Source: Larimichthys crocea (Eukaryota; Chordata; Actinopteri; Sciaenidae). From it: a DNA stretch of 64,000 nucleotides. A program made the translations under genes and the position numbers. The DNA lies in the NCBI RefSeq assembly GCF_000972845.2, contig NC_040025.1, positions 19,151,399 through 19,215,398 of the forward strand. The letters are read 5' to 3'. The notes below the pieces were generated by a model that made no database searches, was not told where the DNA came from, and was given only the letters and a program-made list of their open reading frames with translations. Positions 10,492 to 23,600 of this stretch are shown here, one piece after another (positions within the stretch are counted from its first letter, which is position 1; the number at the start of each line of letters is the position of its first letter).

Positions 10492-13400
10492 TCTCTGTCT
10501 CTCCTTGCACTGCTTTCCTCTCCTCCGTCTCCTCTCTGCCTCACTAATTCAGTCCTCTGTCCTTTTTTTCTCCAGCCCCTTTTCTTCTCTTTTCCTCCAA
10601 AAAAAAATCTCTCCACTGCTCTACAGGCTCGATACCCGGAGGAGTTTCCTCTCTTAGCTCTTCAACCTTCACAGCATAGAACATGCAACTTTCTGAACTC
10701 CATTTAACCTCAGCCTTTAAAGGCTAAATAGCTCCATTACATTCTGCCTTTACACTGGGGTCTCTGACAGGTGTTCAGGGCTGCTTGGGTCTTCATTTTC
10801 TGTTCTCCAAGGGCTGTCTTTTCAACTGCCTGACTGTCTCATTTTAGCATATTTCGACTGTGATCCTTTTCATTGCACAAGTCTGCACAGACCTGCCAGA
10901 TCAGTGCACACATGGACGCACACGCCAAAAATCTTGCAGACACGCAGGTGTACGCATGCAGACAACAGCCGCAGCAACACAAGGTTCAAATACTGTCAAA
11001 TGCCTAATCTGCTCCCACGTCCACAGGGAACAGGCATAATGCAGGGTTTTTGTTGTTGTCGTCATTTCTCCGCTCCATTCCCACGGGCAGCTGAAAGACA
11101 CTGAAGGCGTCCACAGAGATCAAAGCTCAACAAGACGTCCAGATGCAGCTTATCCTCTCATTCACTACTCAGTGGTCGTGGACCCACAATGTGACAGGAC
11201 AGTTATGTCACAGACAGAGAGGAGAAGGGAATGAATAAGACTAACACAAAGCAGGAATGTCAAACATTTGCAGTTTCTCAAACTTACAGATTGTTTGCTT
11301 TTCTAATTTATATTATTACAAATTGAGTATCTGTCTTTTTTGGACTGTTGGTTGGACAAAACAAGACATTTGCCGCTTCTTTTGACGGTTGAAGATGTGA
11401 TAGTTATTGTTAAAGCTTCATACTTACTATCATGTTATTATATTGATGTTTTGGGGGCATTATTGCTGTGTGATATGTTCAATATATGACTGAGTGTATA
11501 CTTCATTGATTCAGTTTCTCCATTTAACTAATGCTTATCCCTATAATTTTATATTTTGTCTTTCAGTGCTTTTGTGTTATTTTTACCTCTATAATTTTGC
11601 CAACTGAATTTCCATTAGTTTAGAAATATAAATAATCACATGGGTGACAAATTAAAGGGATTCTTGGCAGGGATCCTCCAACTCAGCTGGAGGTATATAC
11701 AGCATTCAACTCATCGCCCTTAAAACCACCTATATAGCAGGTGTTAAGTTGGATTGAGATCCGGTGACTGTGAAGGCCACAGCAGATGTGACTGTTTTTG
11801 ACTCATTTATTCAGAATTTCCTTTAATGCGTCACCCGTCTCTAAACTATAAATTGATAATGTTACAGGACACTTTATTCATATCACCCACAGAGTACAGT
11901 AAACTATAAAATGACTGGATGAGTCATGGACTGACTGATATGTATCACTATCCTAAATTCTGCTTTTTGGAAAATTTGCTTCCCACAATCTCAACCATAT
12001 CTATTAATAATAAACAACTTTTCATGATGGTAAGAGAAGATATTTTGTTAGTCAACCAGGAAGCTACTCTCAGGCTTTAGATGGTTGTGTTTCTCCTTGG
12101 CCTCTGTGGGGACCTCTGTGCATCATGGAGGAGAGGAATGAATCGCTCTCTCCAGTGGTTACTACTAACAGGTGGCCTTGACTGACTCAGAGTCCCTTAA
12201 GGCTAACCATGACGAATGAGTCGTGACTCTGGCATGAATTACAGCTCTGCTACTAGAAATAGGAAGTAAAGACTTAATTAGGCTGGGCTTGATGTAGATG
12301 CAGGTGGTTCTTCTAGGGACCGAATCTAGCTACAGACTTTTCTGTGTAATCAATGGTGCATCACATTGGGATATGGCCAGTAAGCACATACAGGAAGCCC
12401 CAAAATCCATTGTAAGAATTACTGCACCCAATAAGTCCAAAATTATGTTGTCATATCTTTTTTTGTACATCCAACACTCTAGAACCCACAGATATTCAGT
12501 TATTCGTGATATAAAACAGAAAAGCAGCACATTCTGGTATATAAGAAGCTTGAACCAGTATATTTGGGGCATTTTTGTTTGAAAAAATTATTTCAATAAT
12601 TGATTATCAAAATCGTTGCCAATCAATTTTCTGTTGTTACTTTGAAAAAGATCGAAATACTAAAATCAGTATTTACCTGACAATAATCATCAAATTTCAG
12701 GTCCATCTCAATTTGCTTACTTTGATGAGAAATACTTTCCAAGGAAACACAGGAAGAAATATTATTCAAACATATTTTTGAATCTCCCCTTACACTAACA
12801 AGAATAAAACAGTTATTGGCAACTACTTTGCATTCTTTGGTTTACAATATTAAGGCGTGTTGAGGTGTATTTTTGCTTCGTAATGCTGAGTAAAAAAACA
12901 GCATGAGGTTGGAATGAGATATTTACAGACTTGAACTGTGATAGAGGAATTATTTTTCTAGTGTCTTATTCTCACTTGTTGTCACTTTTTTATAGACTGC
13001 AAAACTTCTCACTTCTCAGTGACTTTGCTCTCGCTGTTTATCTACAGCTGAATACAACAAGTTCACACCCTGTCTCTACACTGTGATGTTGAAAATCATT
13101 CAGAAAAACTGGCATCATCTTGAAATGTACCTCAAGTCAAATGTCACTATGTAATATAACATCATTTGTCTATTTTGGAGGAAATATGCTCATTAGCTTT
13201 CTTGCCGATTATACGAGAGAACTGATACCACTCTCGATTCTGTAAGATAACTATCCGCAGTTTACAAAAGTGTTCTCTGAAGTGTCTTTGAGCAAAAATG
13301 TGAATTACTAGCAGATCCACAGATGATAGATAGATTGTATTAATGTTGGCTATGTAGGCTTAAACATGTATGCCCTAATATGTTTTTAACAAAGACTTTA

Positions 13401-16400
13401 ACAAAGAAGTTAAATGGGGAGCACATTATATAAGTCCTGCTGACTCAGAATTTCTCATATTTACTCATCAAGGCCCGAGCATAAGGGAGGTATTATGTAC
13501 AAGACATTGCTCTGGTTTGGGGTGAGTCATCGTCACAGCTCAGTATCAGCTTTCACAGGGTTTGATATGTGTCCTTGCTCATTAAGGGGGGGTCCACTTA
13601 TACCTGCAATCCTCAGAGATTCTTCTTATGTCAGGTCTGAGAGGATTATCCAGGTATCAGTGAGGCTCAGAGGAGGATGAGACCTAAAAAAAAATCCTGA
13701 TCAGTGGACACTGGTGGTAACATACACTGTTCTATAACTGAACAAATTGGAACCAGCCATTCACGGGTTTAAGCCGCCATGTAAGTGAAGATCCACCATG
13801 TTGAAGTTGCCTTGAGCAAGAATGACGAATTCCTGGGAGCTCATTTACACTGCTGTCTAACTCCCCGAGAGGGGAGGGCAAGTGCAAAGAGATTTTCTCC
13901 ATGAACAATTACACCATTTTGTTGAGTCGAGTGGAATAGTTGGTCATTTGCAGCCACAGTACAGCTGAAACTATTGATAAACAAAAGTTTCACTTATTTC
14001 TTTATTTTGTTATAGTAAGAAAAAATGCCAATCCGACTGCCAAGGAGAAGGATGTGCTGCTTTTCTCAGTTTTATATCATTGTAAATTTAATATTTGGGG
14101 GGTCTGACTTAACAAGCAATCTGAAGACATCTGCTTTGGACTCTGGAAAATGTACTCTTTATGACATTTTATAGATTAAAATATTAATTGTTTATTCAAA
14201 AAAAACTTAAAACTTAAACAGGCCAACTGATGATGAAAATAATCATTAGTTGCAGCCACATCTGCACTGTATTTGTGTTTTTATACCTTGTATGATCACT
14301 GATGTTGTCATTCTACTCTTTCCTGGCATGTGTCTGATATAACTCCTTCTAAATCTCCTGTCTAAATCTTCCTCACCAGTGCTTCTCTAGCTGTGCACAT
14401 ATTTCTATAGGACATAGGAATTACTTTATGGAATGAAGCCACAGGGACAGCCCTGCTTGGACACGCTCCCTGTCCGCAAAGCGTCAAGGTGTCCTCTCCA
14501 CACCATTACCTTGGTCGACATTCTGCAATGACTAAGTGGAAGTTTTAGTGAAAGCGACATTTTATTAGCAGGAGAATCTAAAGGGTCTTTGTCTGAACAA
14601 ACTCACTAAACAAGTTTTAATACTGCTGCTCCCGTTACTGGACTCACGTACCTAAATAACTTAAATGTAGTTGTAAATCAGTAGCTGACGGAGCATGTGT
14701 CCATTCAGCTCTCAGGATAAATAAAACCAGAGAAAACAGAGTCAAACCTAAACAGTTGTGTCCTACACTGACTTGCTCTTCTCTGCTGTATGGTTACTGC
14801 ACCTTCATTCAAGAGAAAACATAGCTCTGATTCTCTGTGATGGTCAGCTGTAACTGCCGTCTCTATTGACTCTTCCCCACAGTGTTGAGTAAGTGGATGA
14901 ATACAGTGTCAGCCTCTGCAGCTGCAAGGGCCACTGTGCTGGAGGAAAAAGGCAGTGTCCGCCAAAGTAATCCTTTGGCAAAGACTGGTGTCCCAGACGC
15001 TAGCGCAGTGATGATCCACACAGAGAGGAAGTGGGCGATGTGATGTTGTGTACTTTGGGTCACCAGACACTGACATCGTCCTTGCACAACTGACAACTGT
15101 ATTTACTGTCTCTCCCATTTGCATAGTACAGTACATTCACGTCTGAGACAATAATGCAGTTGTGCATATTCCAGCGGTAAGAGGCTGATATTCAGTGCTC
15201 CCTAATAGCTTTAGCTCTCATCGCTGGTGTGGTTAAGCTGCCAAGCTGCTGTGTTGTTTATTCAGGTGTGTCAAAAAGACCCAGTGTGACATTATCACAT
15301 CCACCTATGTGTGAATGAAATCATCCATAGGAGGGTTGAATTCAGCAAGAGTCCATTAAAGATGCGCTATGGGGCAGATGATGAGTGCAGACAGGTGTGA
15401 TTTCAAAGATGTGAAAAAACATGGGGCCTCATTAGCGAACAGTTGAAAGGTGAATGACTCTTTTTTTTTTCTTCTTCCTTTTTCTGAATCATTCAGTCAA
15501 GCATTCTTCATGTGCGTAAAAACTCACTATGTGTGGGAGTAAGCAATGACTCTTTCCAAGCCCACACAATATGCCCATAAATAGCATCACTTACATAAAA
15601 ACCAAAACCATGTTTTTGCAATAAACATATATTATATATATTACGGCTAAGACACACACACACACAGATGAGCCACTGAAGTCTATTTGTAGGAGTTCAT
15701 GAGAGAAGTGCTGAACATGACTGCTCCCTCGTGTTCTCTTATTAATAAAAGATCAATTCATTATTCCATATGCAGAGGGGGGAGGACTAACAGACCACAC
15801 AGATAAATAAGGGCACCATGTTGGACAGCGCACCTGCAGCATCCATGAATTGGTCGATCGATCTCTTGTGAGTGCATGGCTCTGCTGGATTGAGGATATT
15901 TCCAACTATAGCCTGCATCACGTGGACGGCCGACCATTGATCACAAGAGTGATCAGTTCAGTATGAGGAAGAGGGAATGAGTGGTATTGGGGGAGGAATG
16001 ACAGAGCTGTCAATACGCAGGGTCAGACCTGTAGGGTTTATATTAAAAGATGTCCATGTGCCTTTTTAAGATGCAACACACGAAAAACCTAACGCAAAAA
16101 AAACCCATGTGGCTCCTGAATAACGGGGCTTTAATGGTGGCTTAGATAAGACAACAAATACGTTCAGGCAGCCCGGTGTCTAACACATGCATGCGGATTT
16201 TGTAATGATAAATATATGTGCCGAATAGGGAGGTTGGCATCATGCAGATGGCAATGCACTGTAAATGTTGCACGCGTTAATGTTATATTAAATGGCCTAC
16301 ACGCTGTTTTCCTAAATACTACTTGCAGCCATAACAGCACATTGGGCTACAGGCGTCTGTCTAACGCGCAAATCTTGAAGGGGCATGCAGCCATTCATAG

Positions 16401-16644
16401 ACGCTGATATGGCACATTCATTTTCAATTTGCAGCTCCACGATTCGTTGCAACAGTAGTGTATTTTTACGTCCAAGGTTGGAAGCATATGCGCTAATTAT
16501 CCCTTGGTTTTTCTGATATCCCACTGGGCATGCGAGGATGTCTTTTGGAAACCGCTGCATCTCCAAAAAAAAACAAAAAAAAAACATATGTCTAATTTGT
16601 CTACATGGCAAATAAATATCCAGACAATGACGCGTCTATCTTAC

Positions 16645-16747
16645 CTGTGCCGTGTTCCAAATCGATGCCCGGTTCGGTGAGTATGTTCGGGTCACTTTGA
16701 GATCTGCCTCGTTGCAGACAGCCGTCTAGTCCATCCGATGTAGCCAT
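16645..16747 (-). CDS. phactr3: Phosphatase and actin regulator 3, first coding exon (partial gene)
   Basis: Phactr3 (scapinin) binds actin through RPEL motifs and the catalytic subunit of protein phosphatase 1, and links them to cytoskeletal and nuclear-matrix control. Only the first coding exon is present: 34 codons plus one base, from the ATG at 16747-16745 to a GTAAGA donor at 16644-16639. The peptide contains GCLQRGRSQSDPNILTEPG, matching the family's N-terminal RGRSQSDPS.LT signature of PHACTR3; PHACTR1, 2 and 4 differ here. The ATG lies in a good context (CCCCATGG). The remaining exons, with the basic segment, RPEL repeats and PP1-binding C terminus, must lie beyond the left edge, giving an intron of at least 16.6 kb. 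The gene is head-to-head with pigt, with 928 bp between the start codons. Confidence 0.87.
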
Positions 16748-16903
16748 GGGGAGACAGCACCGGAATCCTGAATAAAATATTTAAAAACCCAACCAGAGGC
16801 AGGCAAGGTCAGGAGGAAAAGCAGCGAGCGAGTGCAGATTTAATTCGCTCTGACAACAGCCGCTTTGAGCATCTACCAGGGAGCCATGGCTGAGCAGAAA
16901 TTC

Positions 16904-16959
<56 letters not shown>

Positions 16960-17613
16960 TGGGCTGTGCGCGCGATGATGTGTGGAAGTGGGAGGGGTGA
17001 TATGCCCCCGATGATGCCCGTCCCTGTCCAGCAACACGACCAAATATTCTACACAGCGTCTACCATGCTGCACACACTGATGCATGCTTATCCTGGACAT
17101 TTATATGTTTTATGCTTTTAGGCCTATGGTGTCCTTTTATATGCACCCCCACATTTAAATCGTTTATTTAGGGTCTATAAGATTCATCATTGGTTTAAGC
17201 AGCGCAGGTGACGCTATAAGAAATGCCAGATGAACTCGAGCGTGCACTGTAATAGACTGAATTAATCCATTTTTCATGACATTGCATGTAATTGGTTAAT
17301 TAGTAAACTGATGATGTGTTCTTCGATATATACAGAAACAGAAGCTGTATTGATGAGGTATATTTATATTTGTCTCCACAAAGCACAATTTATTTATGAA
17401 GAATGCACAAATCTGAAATCTAAACAATTGAAATGAAAAGCAAGACCGCTTCCACATTAAAAATACTTCTTAAATGTACTGAAATGCTATTTGTAAAATA
17501 AACTATTTAATGTTTTAGCATTTAGCATTTACTCGTAAAAACAGCAGAAAAACGAATATTCTGCTAAAAACAAAGCTTCACATCAGTGCCACAGGCGTCT
17601 ATATGGAAGCAGC
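16748..17613. promoter_or_regulatory. Head-to-head intergenic region of phactr3 and pigt
   Basis: 928 bp separate the two start codons, which point away from each other. The phactr3-proximal third is more CpG-rich and carries a long TG microsatellite; the middle (about 17100-17560) is AT-rich. The phactr3 transcription start should lie around 16760-16900, but I see no convincing TATA box for it apart from a weak TTTAAATA on the minus strand near 16780. Whether a shared bidirectional promoter exists is inference from the spacing. Confidence 0.5.
16903..16958. repeat. (TG)n microsatellite, about 56 bp
   Basis: A long TG dinucleotide run with one TTTG interruption, about 160 bp upstream of the phactr3 start codon. 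Alternating purine-pyrimidine runs of this length can adopt Z-DNA and vary in length between individuals. Confidence 0.95.
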
Positions 17614-17669
17614 CCATTGGCTGGTTGCGCGTATGACGCGTCAACGCGGAAGTGAAGCACCGCCGGAAG
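17614..17669 (+). promoter_or_regulatory. pigt core promoter motifs
   Basis: In the 62 bp before the pigt start codon lie an inverted CCAAT box (CCATTGG, 17614-17620), a palindromic CRE-like TGACGCGTCA (17634-17643) and two ETS/GABP-type sites, CGGAAGT (17647-17653) and CCGGAAG (17663-17669). There is no TATA box. This is the usual make-up of a housekeeping promoter, which fits a gene needed in all cells. Factor binding is inferred from the motifs only. Confidence 0.6.
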
Positions 17670-17675
17670 ACAAAG

Positions 17676-20600
17676 ATGGCAGCTCACAGGTGCAGCCGCT
17701 CGGCTGTGTTGCTCATTATTTGTTGTTTGTCGGTGTTTATCATCACAGACAGTCAAGCAACGACATCAAATGGCGGCCAACGTGATAACAACGCGGTCAA
17801 CAGTCCGCAAACAGCCACCGAAACAGCGGAGCAAGCTGTCGGAGAGGGGCGATGGGAAGCGACCGAGGCTGAAGCTGCAGCCGACAGACAGGACACCACT
17901 GCCGGGGAGAGCTCGCTGCCCGCGTCGGTACCGCGGCCCAGAGACGATTTTCAGGAGGAGCTGGTGATCAGACCTCTGCACTCGGGAGATATTTATGCCA
18001 GCTTCCAGTTTCGCACCGTGTGGGAGACTGATTTCATGAAGGGAAACAAAGGTGAGCCAGCTGTTAGCGGTCAGTAAACATGTGATCAATATTTAATCAG
18101 AAATATAGACTGATGTTTGCATGTGGCAGCAGAGTGCACCCCCTGAATGATGGCGGTGATGCATGGAAACAGTGAGGGTCTCATGCTGCATGTTTTAGTT
18201 CAGTTTTCTGTTTTTCAGATATGAATGGGGCTTTGTTTATTTTCTCTTCTCGCTGACATTCAAATGCACTAAAAGTCTGTTTGTTCCTGTATCAATTAGT
18301 CACACAGTTTTTGATGATTGTATTAAATCAATCTCAACATATTAGCAACGTTTAAGGGAAGAAACAGAAGTACTGTTCATTCATTCATTGAGGACTGAGG
18401 CCTTTCACTAGTCTAACACTGCTACACTGTGAAAGAACAATAACCAGTCTTATTACTCATCCCATAAATTTCATATATATACAGTTTTTCCTGTCGTTAA
18501 CTCATAACCACATCATCCCATGATGATTTTTGCTCACCCTTTTATTTATTTCCTTAGTGTCCCACTATCGACTGTTTCCCAAGTCTCTGGGCCAGGTCAT
18601 CTCCAAGTTCTCGGTGCGAGAGCTGCACATCTCCTTCACGCAGGGCTACTGGAGGACCATGCGGTGGGGACAGCCCTATCAACCATCCCCACCCGGGGCT
18701 GAACTCTGGGTCTGGTTCCAGGACTCTGTGACAGAGTGAGTACAGCCCTCTGGTGGCTACAAACCATCAGAGGTGAAATCAACGATATGCATTTGTAGAA
18801 AAAGTTTTAAAGCAAGCACTGTTTCCCCTCGAATCATCATTAACTAGGAATTGTTAGTTCACTGTTCTGTTTGCATGAATCAGTCGGTGAAACGATAACA
18901 AACTGCAGTTACCAAAGCATGTAGTGAAGATGAAGGACTATATTTATAATCGATATTCAACATGAATAAAATAAAACGACAACTTTAATTTTAATTTTGA
19001 AAAAATTCAAAGATATATTTAAAGATATTTCATACTTCATTGCAGCGTTGATGGCACGTGGAAGGAGCTGACAAATGTTTTGTCGGGTATCTTCTGTGCT
19101 TCCCTGAACTTCATTGACTCCACCAACACAGTTCAGCCCAGTGCGTCCTTCAAACCGCTGGGTATAGGCAACGGTACAGAGAAGCTCCTTCCTTTGCATT
19201 ATGTAAAGCTCTGTACTGATGAGCTTGTATAAATTCTGTCCAAGGTGGATTGCATTAGACTGATTTTGTTTGTTGTATTGAACTTGAAGTGACGGACCAC
19301 CGATTCCTTCGCTATGCCACCCTCCCACGAGAGATTGTTTGCACTGAGAATTTGACACCTTGGAAGAAACTCTTGCCCTGTGGATCCAAGGTGAGTGTCT
19401 CTTTTATTCACGTCTTTCTGAAAAATAAAGCAGAGCTTCTTGTATGGTTCATGTACTGACATCCTTGATCTTATGTCTCAAAACAGCTCATACGAAGCGG
19501 AAATTCTCATGATCATATTTTAAAGCTCAGTTTCCTCCTCTCGCAGGCTGGTCTCGCTGTCCTGTTGAAGTCAGAGAAACTCTTCCACAGCAGTTTTCAC
19601 TCCCAGGCAGTGCACATTAGGCCCGTGTGTCAGGACTGGGAGTGCAAAACCACATCCTGGGAGCTGAGACAGACGCTGAATGTGGTGTTTGACCTGCACA
19701 CCTCTGCACAGGGCAAACGAGGTGAGAAATAAGCATGTTCTGCCTGCATTCATGTGTACAGTTCCTGAGGTTTGTTGTAGTAGAAAAAAATCTCCCTGTC
19801 TTTAGTTAACTTCAGCTGTTTGTTCTCTTCAGAGTGGTCTCTGTTTAAGATGTTCTCTCGGACACTGACAGAAGCTTGTCCACTGGCCTCCTCCAGTAAA
19901 ATCTACATCGACGTCACAGACAACCCTCAGGTTTGATTCCAACATGATACGATGTCCACTTTGAAGAATTCGTGCAAACTCCACAGAAAGTAACGGAGGA
20001 TTAGTTTTGACTGTCAAGGTAGCATCAAGGTGGAGATATTTAAAGGTCCCTTGTGGAGTTTTTGACCTCCAGTAGCGCTGCTCTGGAGCTGTTTATTTAT
20101 GAGCAGCTTTCTATTTTGTTGCTCTCATGTACAAGCACGAGGTATGCTGCAATGCGCCAGCACAGGCAATGAAGAAGAAGACTGCAAGTAAACATGGACG
20201 TAAAGGTTTTAAACTGTCTTTGTAAGTGTTGTTTGAGGAAAGAAATGCATTCCACACATTTGTTAGAGCTCATGGATACAATGTGTTTTGACTGTAATGT
20301 TTACAGGAAAACTTCACAGGGCATTATTTAATTATTTTTAGATTATTTAATTATTATTTAGATTATTTAATACAGATGTAGCAGATATTCATGTAGAACC
20401 AAGAAATGAAGATGTGTTTCTTAGAGATGGAACCGTTTTTGCTTAGAAGTCAGATGTCATTTTGCAGGGAGACCAGTTTGAGGTGAGCCCTGCCACTCCT
20501 TTGCTGAGCCAGGCAGTCGTGCTGGGGGACAGACGAACCTTCTCTGTCTACGATCTGACCCAACAAATCACCTTTGGCACTGTGCGCTCCCTCAACCTGC

Positions 20601-23600
20601 TGATCCGCTGGAAATCCAGTGAGGGTGAGTGAGAACAGCAGCGCAGGACACACACCGCGGTGTGTAAGAAGCTGCACATACAGCAGTCCTGATTATTCAA
20701 TGCAACAAGAAGGAACAAAGAACAAATGTATCGGCTGCATCTGTTTGTAATATTTCTCTTGGTTCCATCTTGTAACTACTGTTCATCTGTTCTCGTCTAT
20801 GTGTTTGCCTTTTTAATCATAATTTAACTGCCCTTTGACATTATTCAATAATGATATTCAATTTTTTTTTTTCTTTTTTGGCTAATTCATCTGCAATCTG
20901 TTCCTCTCCAACTTGTTCTTTGTTTTATTTCTCAGGAAGCAGCATCTGAAGTCACTTTCAGATTGCAACATGTGTTTGTTTTTTTTAGGGAACAGTTTTT
21001 CAAGCAAAAAACACATATTAAAACACTTTTTTTAAATTAAAGATTATTGTGTTTTGTACCAAAGCAGCATAGTTCCAATTTGTTCCTGTTCCTGGTAATT
21101 TGTCAAGCATTAGAGAGAAGCTTGTTTAGTAACAAATGTTTTTAACAAAATCACAAAAAGAAACAGACTTTAGTCCTGATTTGCAACCAAAGTACAATTA
21201 TACACTACAGTCATATTCTCCAACTCCACTACTTTATATGTTTTAAACTAGCAGTGTTTTGTTGTCATATTTCTTGTCTCTGATTCATTGTTTCCCACCT
21301 GGTCAACCTCCTTGTCTCATATTCACCCGCCTGCAGGTGACATGCTGCGTCCTCTGCTCCACGCTGAGCGTTATGTGGCTGGTTACGGGCTGCAGACGGG
21401 AGAGATTCACACGCTGATGTACAACAACCACCCCTACAGGTCTTTTCCCGTGCTGCTGCTAGACTCTGTGCCTTGGTATCTTCGTCTCTACATCCACACC
21501 CTCACCGTCACCAGCAAGGGAAAGGACAACAAGCCCAGTGAGTCACTTTAGAAAACAAAAAAAGGATGTGTGTGTGTCTGTGTGAGCACACAAAATTCAC
21601 AACTACATTAAATAGTTACCAGATGCTGAACATTTGTCTGAATTAAAGCCACTCAGAGCTGGTTAATTTCTTAAGGTTATGGAAGTCAGGTCAGCCTCAT
21701 ACAAATATTATTCTTGAAATGAGACAGCATGACATTTCTGTGTAACTGTAGCGAGTTGTGTTAATTACTTTAGGTAGTCGTGTGTTTGAGACACTACCTG
21801 CACATGTACAGCAGAATTATAGAAACAAAATGACTCTCACTTCAGACAAATGTTGTTAGAACTATTTTCTTACACTAAGTTAGTTTGCGTTCTCCTGATC
21901 AGCTAACAGACGTGCATATTTCTGCATTATCTTGCAGTCATTTTAATTATGGTGCTTTAAAGACAATGGCAGGGAATCATTCCAGTGGGCGCATTAAAAA
22001 CGTTGTGGAAAGTGTAGCTGTTGTGGAGGTGCTGTGTACCTGTGAAAATACATGATCACATTTTTAGGAAAGGATAATCATGAAGTTACTAACTTCTTAA
22101 ATACTGTGTTTTCATTGTTCATGATAGTTCATATTCTTGTAGGTTTTTTTTTCTTGCTTAAAAATGTTATGTTTGCACATTTAAGCAGAATTATTGTATT
22201 GTATTATTGTACCAGCTTTGTGAGTTTAAACATGCTGTATGTGCATGTTTGCCCACAGCAAACATTTTTCATGTAATTCCATGCAGCTGCTTCTTTTCAC
22301 CAGAAGGAGGAGAACATGAGTCATATTTTCTGTCATGAAAGCTGTAGTTAGGGCATAGAAGTGGTCACTCATGTTTTTCCTCCTCTTCCAGGCTACATTC
22401 ACTACCAGCCGTCTAAGGACCGCGTGAGGCCCCACCTGCTCGAGATGTTGATCCAGCTTCCTCCCAACTCTGTCACCGAGGTCACAGTGCAGTTTGAAAG
22501 GGCTCTGCTCAAATGGACTGAATACACCCCTGATCCCAACCATGGCTTCTATGTTGGGTATGTGTGTAGTCTTCTAAAACTGGGAAAAATAAGATGCACA
22601 CATTGTTGCTTTTCATATCCTTTCAAAGGTTTTAGGTGTATGATTTTTGAATAGAATCTGACTGATGTGGGTTTTTTGAGGCAAATGCAATATTTTCGAG
22701 GGGAAAAATTTGCTGACATAGCAGTTGAATTTTGAGCTAAGATGAAAACAGACCTTTTCTACGTGGATTGTTCAGCGATATGCAGAGATACTCAGAAGGC
22801 TGCTTTCTTTCTAAACTAATATTTTTATTAATATATATTTAAGTAAAGTATTTTTATTTAGGAAATAATTTAACATGTATGTCAACCATTTATATTTGAC
22901 ATTGCTGAGACCTGCTTCATCTCTCTTACTTTGGCCTGTTTGCCACAGTATTGTAAATAACTCTGAAGTAACACCAATATATTACCACAAGCATTTTTTT
23001 CCTGCATTTCATACCAAGCAGAATATCGATGCATATCAGATAATTGTTTTGTTTTGTTACCTGCACATTCAAAATATTCTGCACACTGAACAATTCCCCA
23101 TTACCTGACAAAATGCAACTCCTGAACAACTGTGCATTTATATATTTACATTGTTCATAGTTTATTTTATTGTGCACCAATTACACCAAGACAAATTCCT
23201 TGTAAGTGAAAACCTAATTGATTCTAATTTTGATAGCATGTGTACTGATACGGATACAGTGATAGGCCAGTGTCAGCCTATAGTATAGGCTGACTCATGT
23301 ATTAGTCATGCTCTAATGGGAAAATTATTCAAATCTGTTTTAGGTCTTCAGTAATCAGCTCTCTTGTACCAAGCATTGTCGCCATGGATACAAACAGCAC
23401 TCAGGAACGCCCACTTTTCAGCAGCTTGTAAGTATAGATATTTCTTTTTCTGATGCCTGTTGTTGCTCCTCTTTCACGTGTTGCCATAGAGAACATTTGT
23501 CAGGAAAGTCAAACCATCAAATTTCTCTTCTCCCTCCAGTTTTCCCTGTAAAGAGGAGTCCAGTTACTTTGTGCGCGTCTACACAGAGCCCCTGCTGGTC

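Larger units (their letters stand above)
6138..16644. other. Non-coding: phactr3 intron 1, right part
   Basis: About 10.5 kb without a supported exon. Contents I can name are a 41-bp tandem duplication at 7240-7321, a GA run near 9308, a TCC run at 10467-10491 and a short CA run near 15652. The minus strand was checked for a second phactr3 exon (the family's conserved FKPWKWRKKK segment) and nothing resembling it was seen. Some unique, moderately GC-rich patches (for example 14860-15130 and 16150-16560) could be conserved non-coding DNA, but that cannot be judged from one sequence. Confidence 0.6.

Noticed and set aside
16312..16611. 99-codon minus-strand frame beside the phactr3 exon, as a further phactr3 exon
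   Set aside because: It lacks any phactr3 segment (no FKPWKW, RPEL or HLTRFHRP motif) and includes poly-Phe from an A-run; it is intronic.
17652..17675. In-frame extension of PIG-T eight codons upstream
   Set aside because: The first codon is GTG, not ATG, and the extension would put basic residues before the signal peptide. The ATG at 17676 has a good Kozak context and matches the family's MAA start.
17766..18089. 107-codon minus-strand frame across pigt exon 1
   Set aside because: Shadow of the coding strand; the plus strand carries the conserved PIG-T sequence.
22226..22543. 105-codon minus-strand frame across pigt exon 9
   Set aside because: It is antisense to a conserved pigt exon and owes its openness to that exon's codons.
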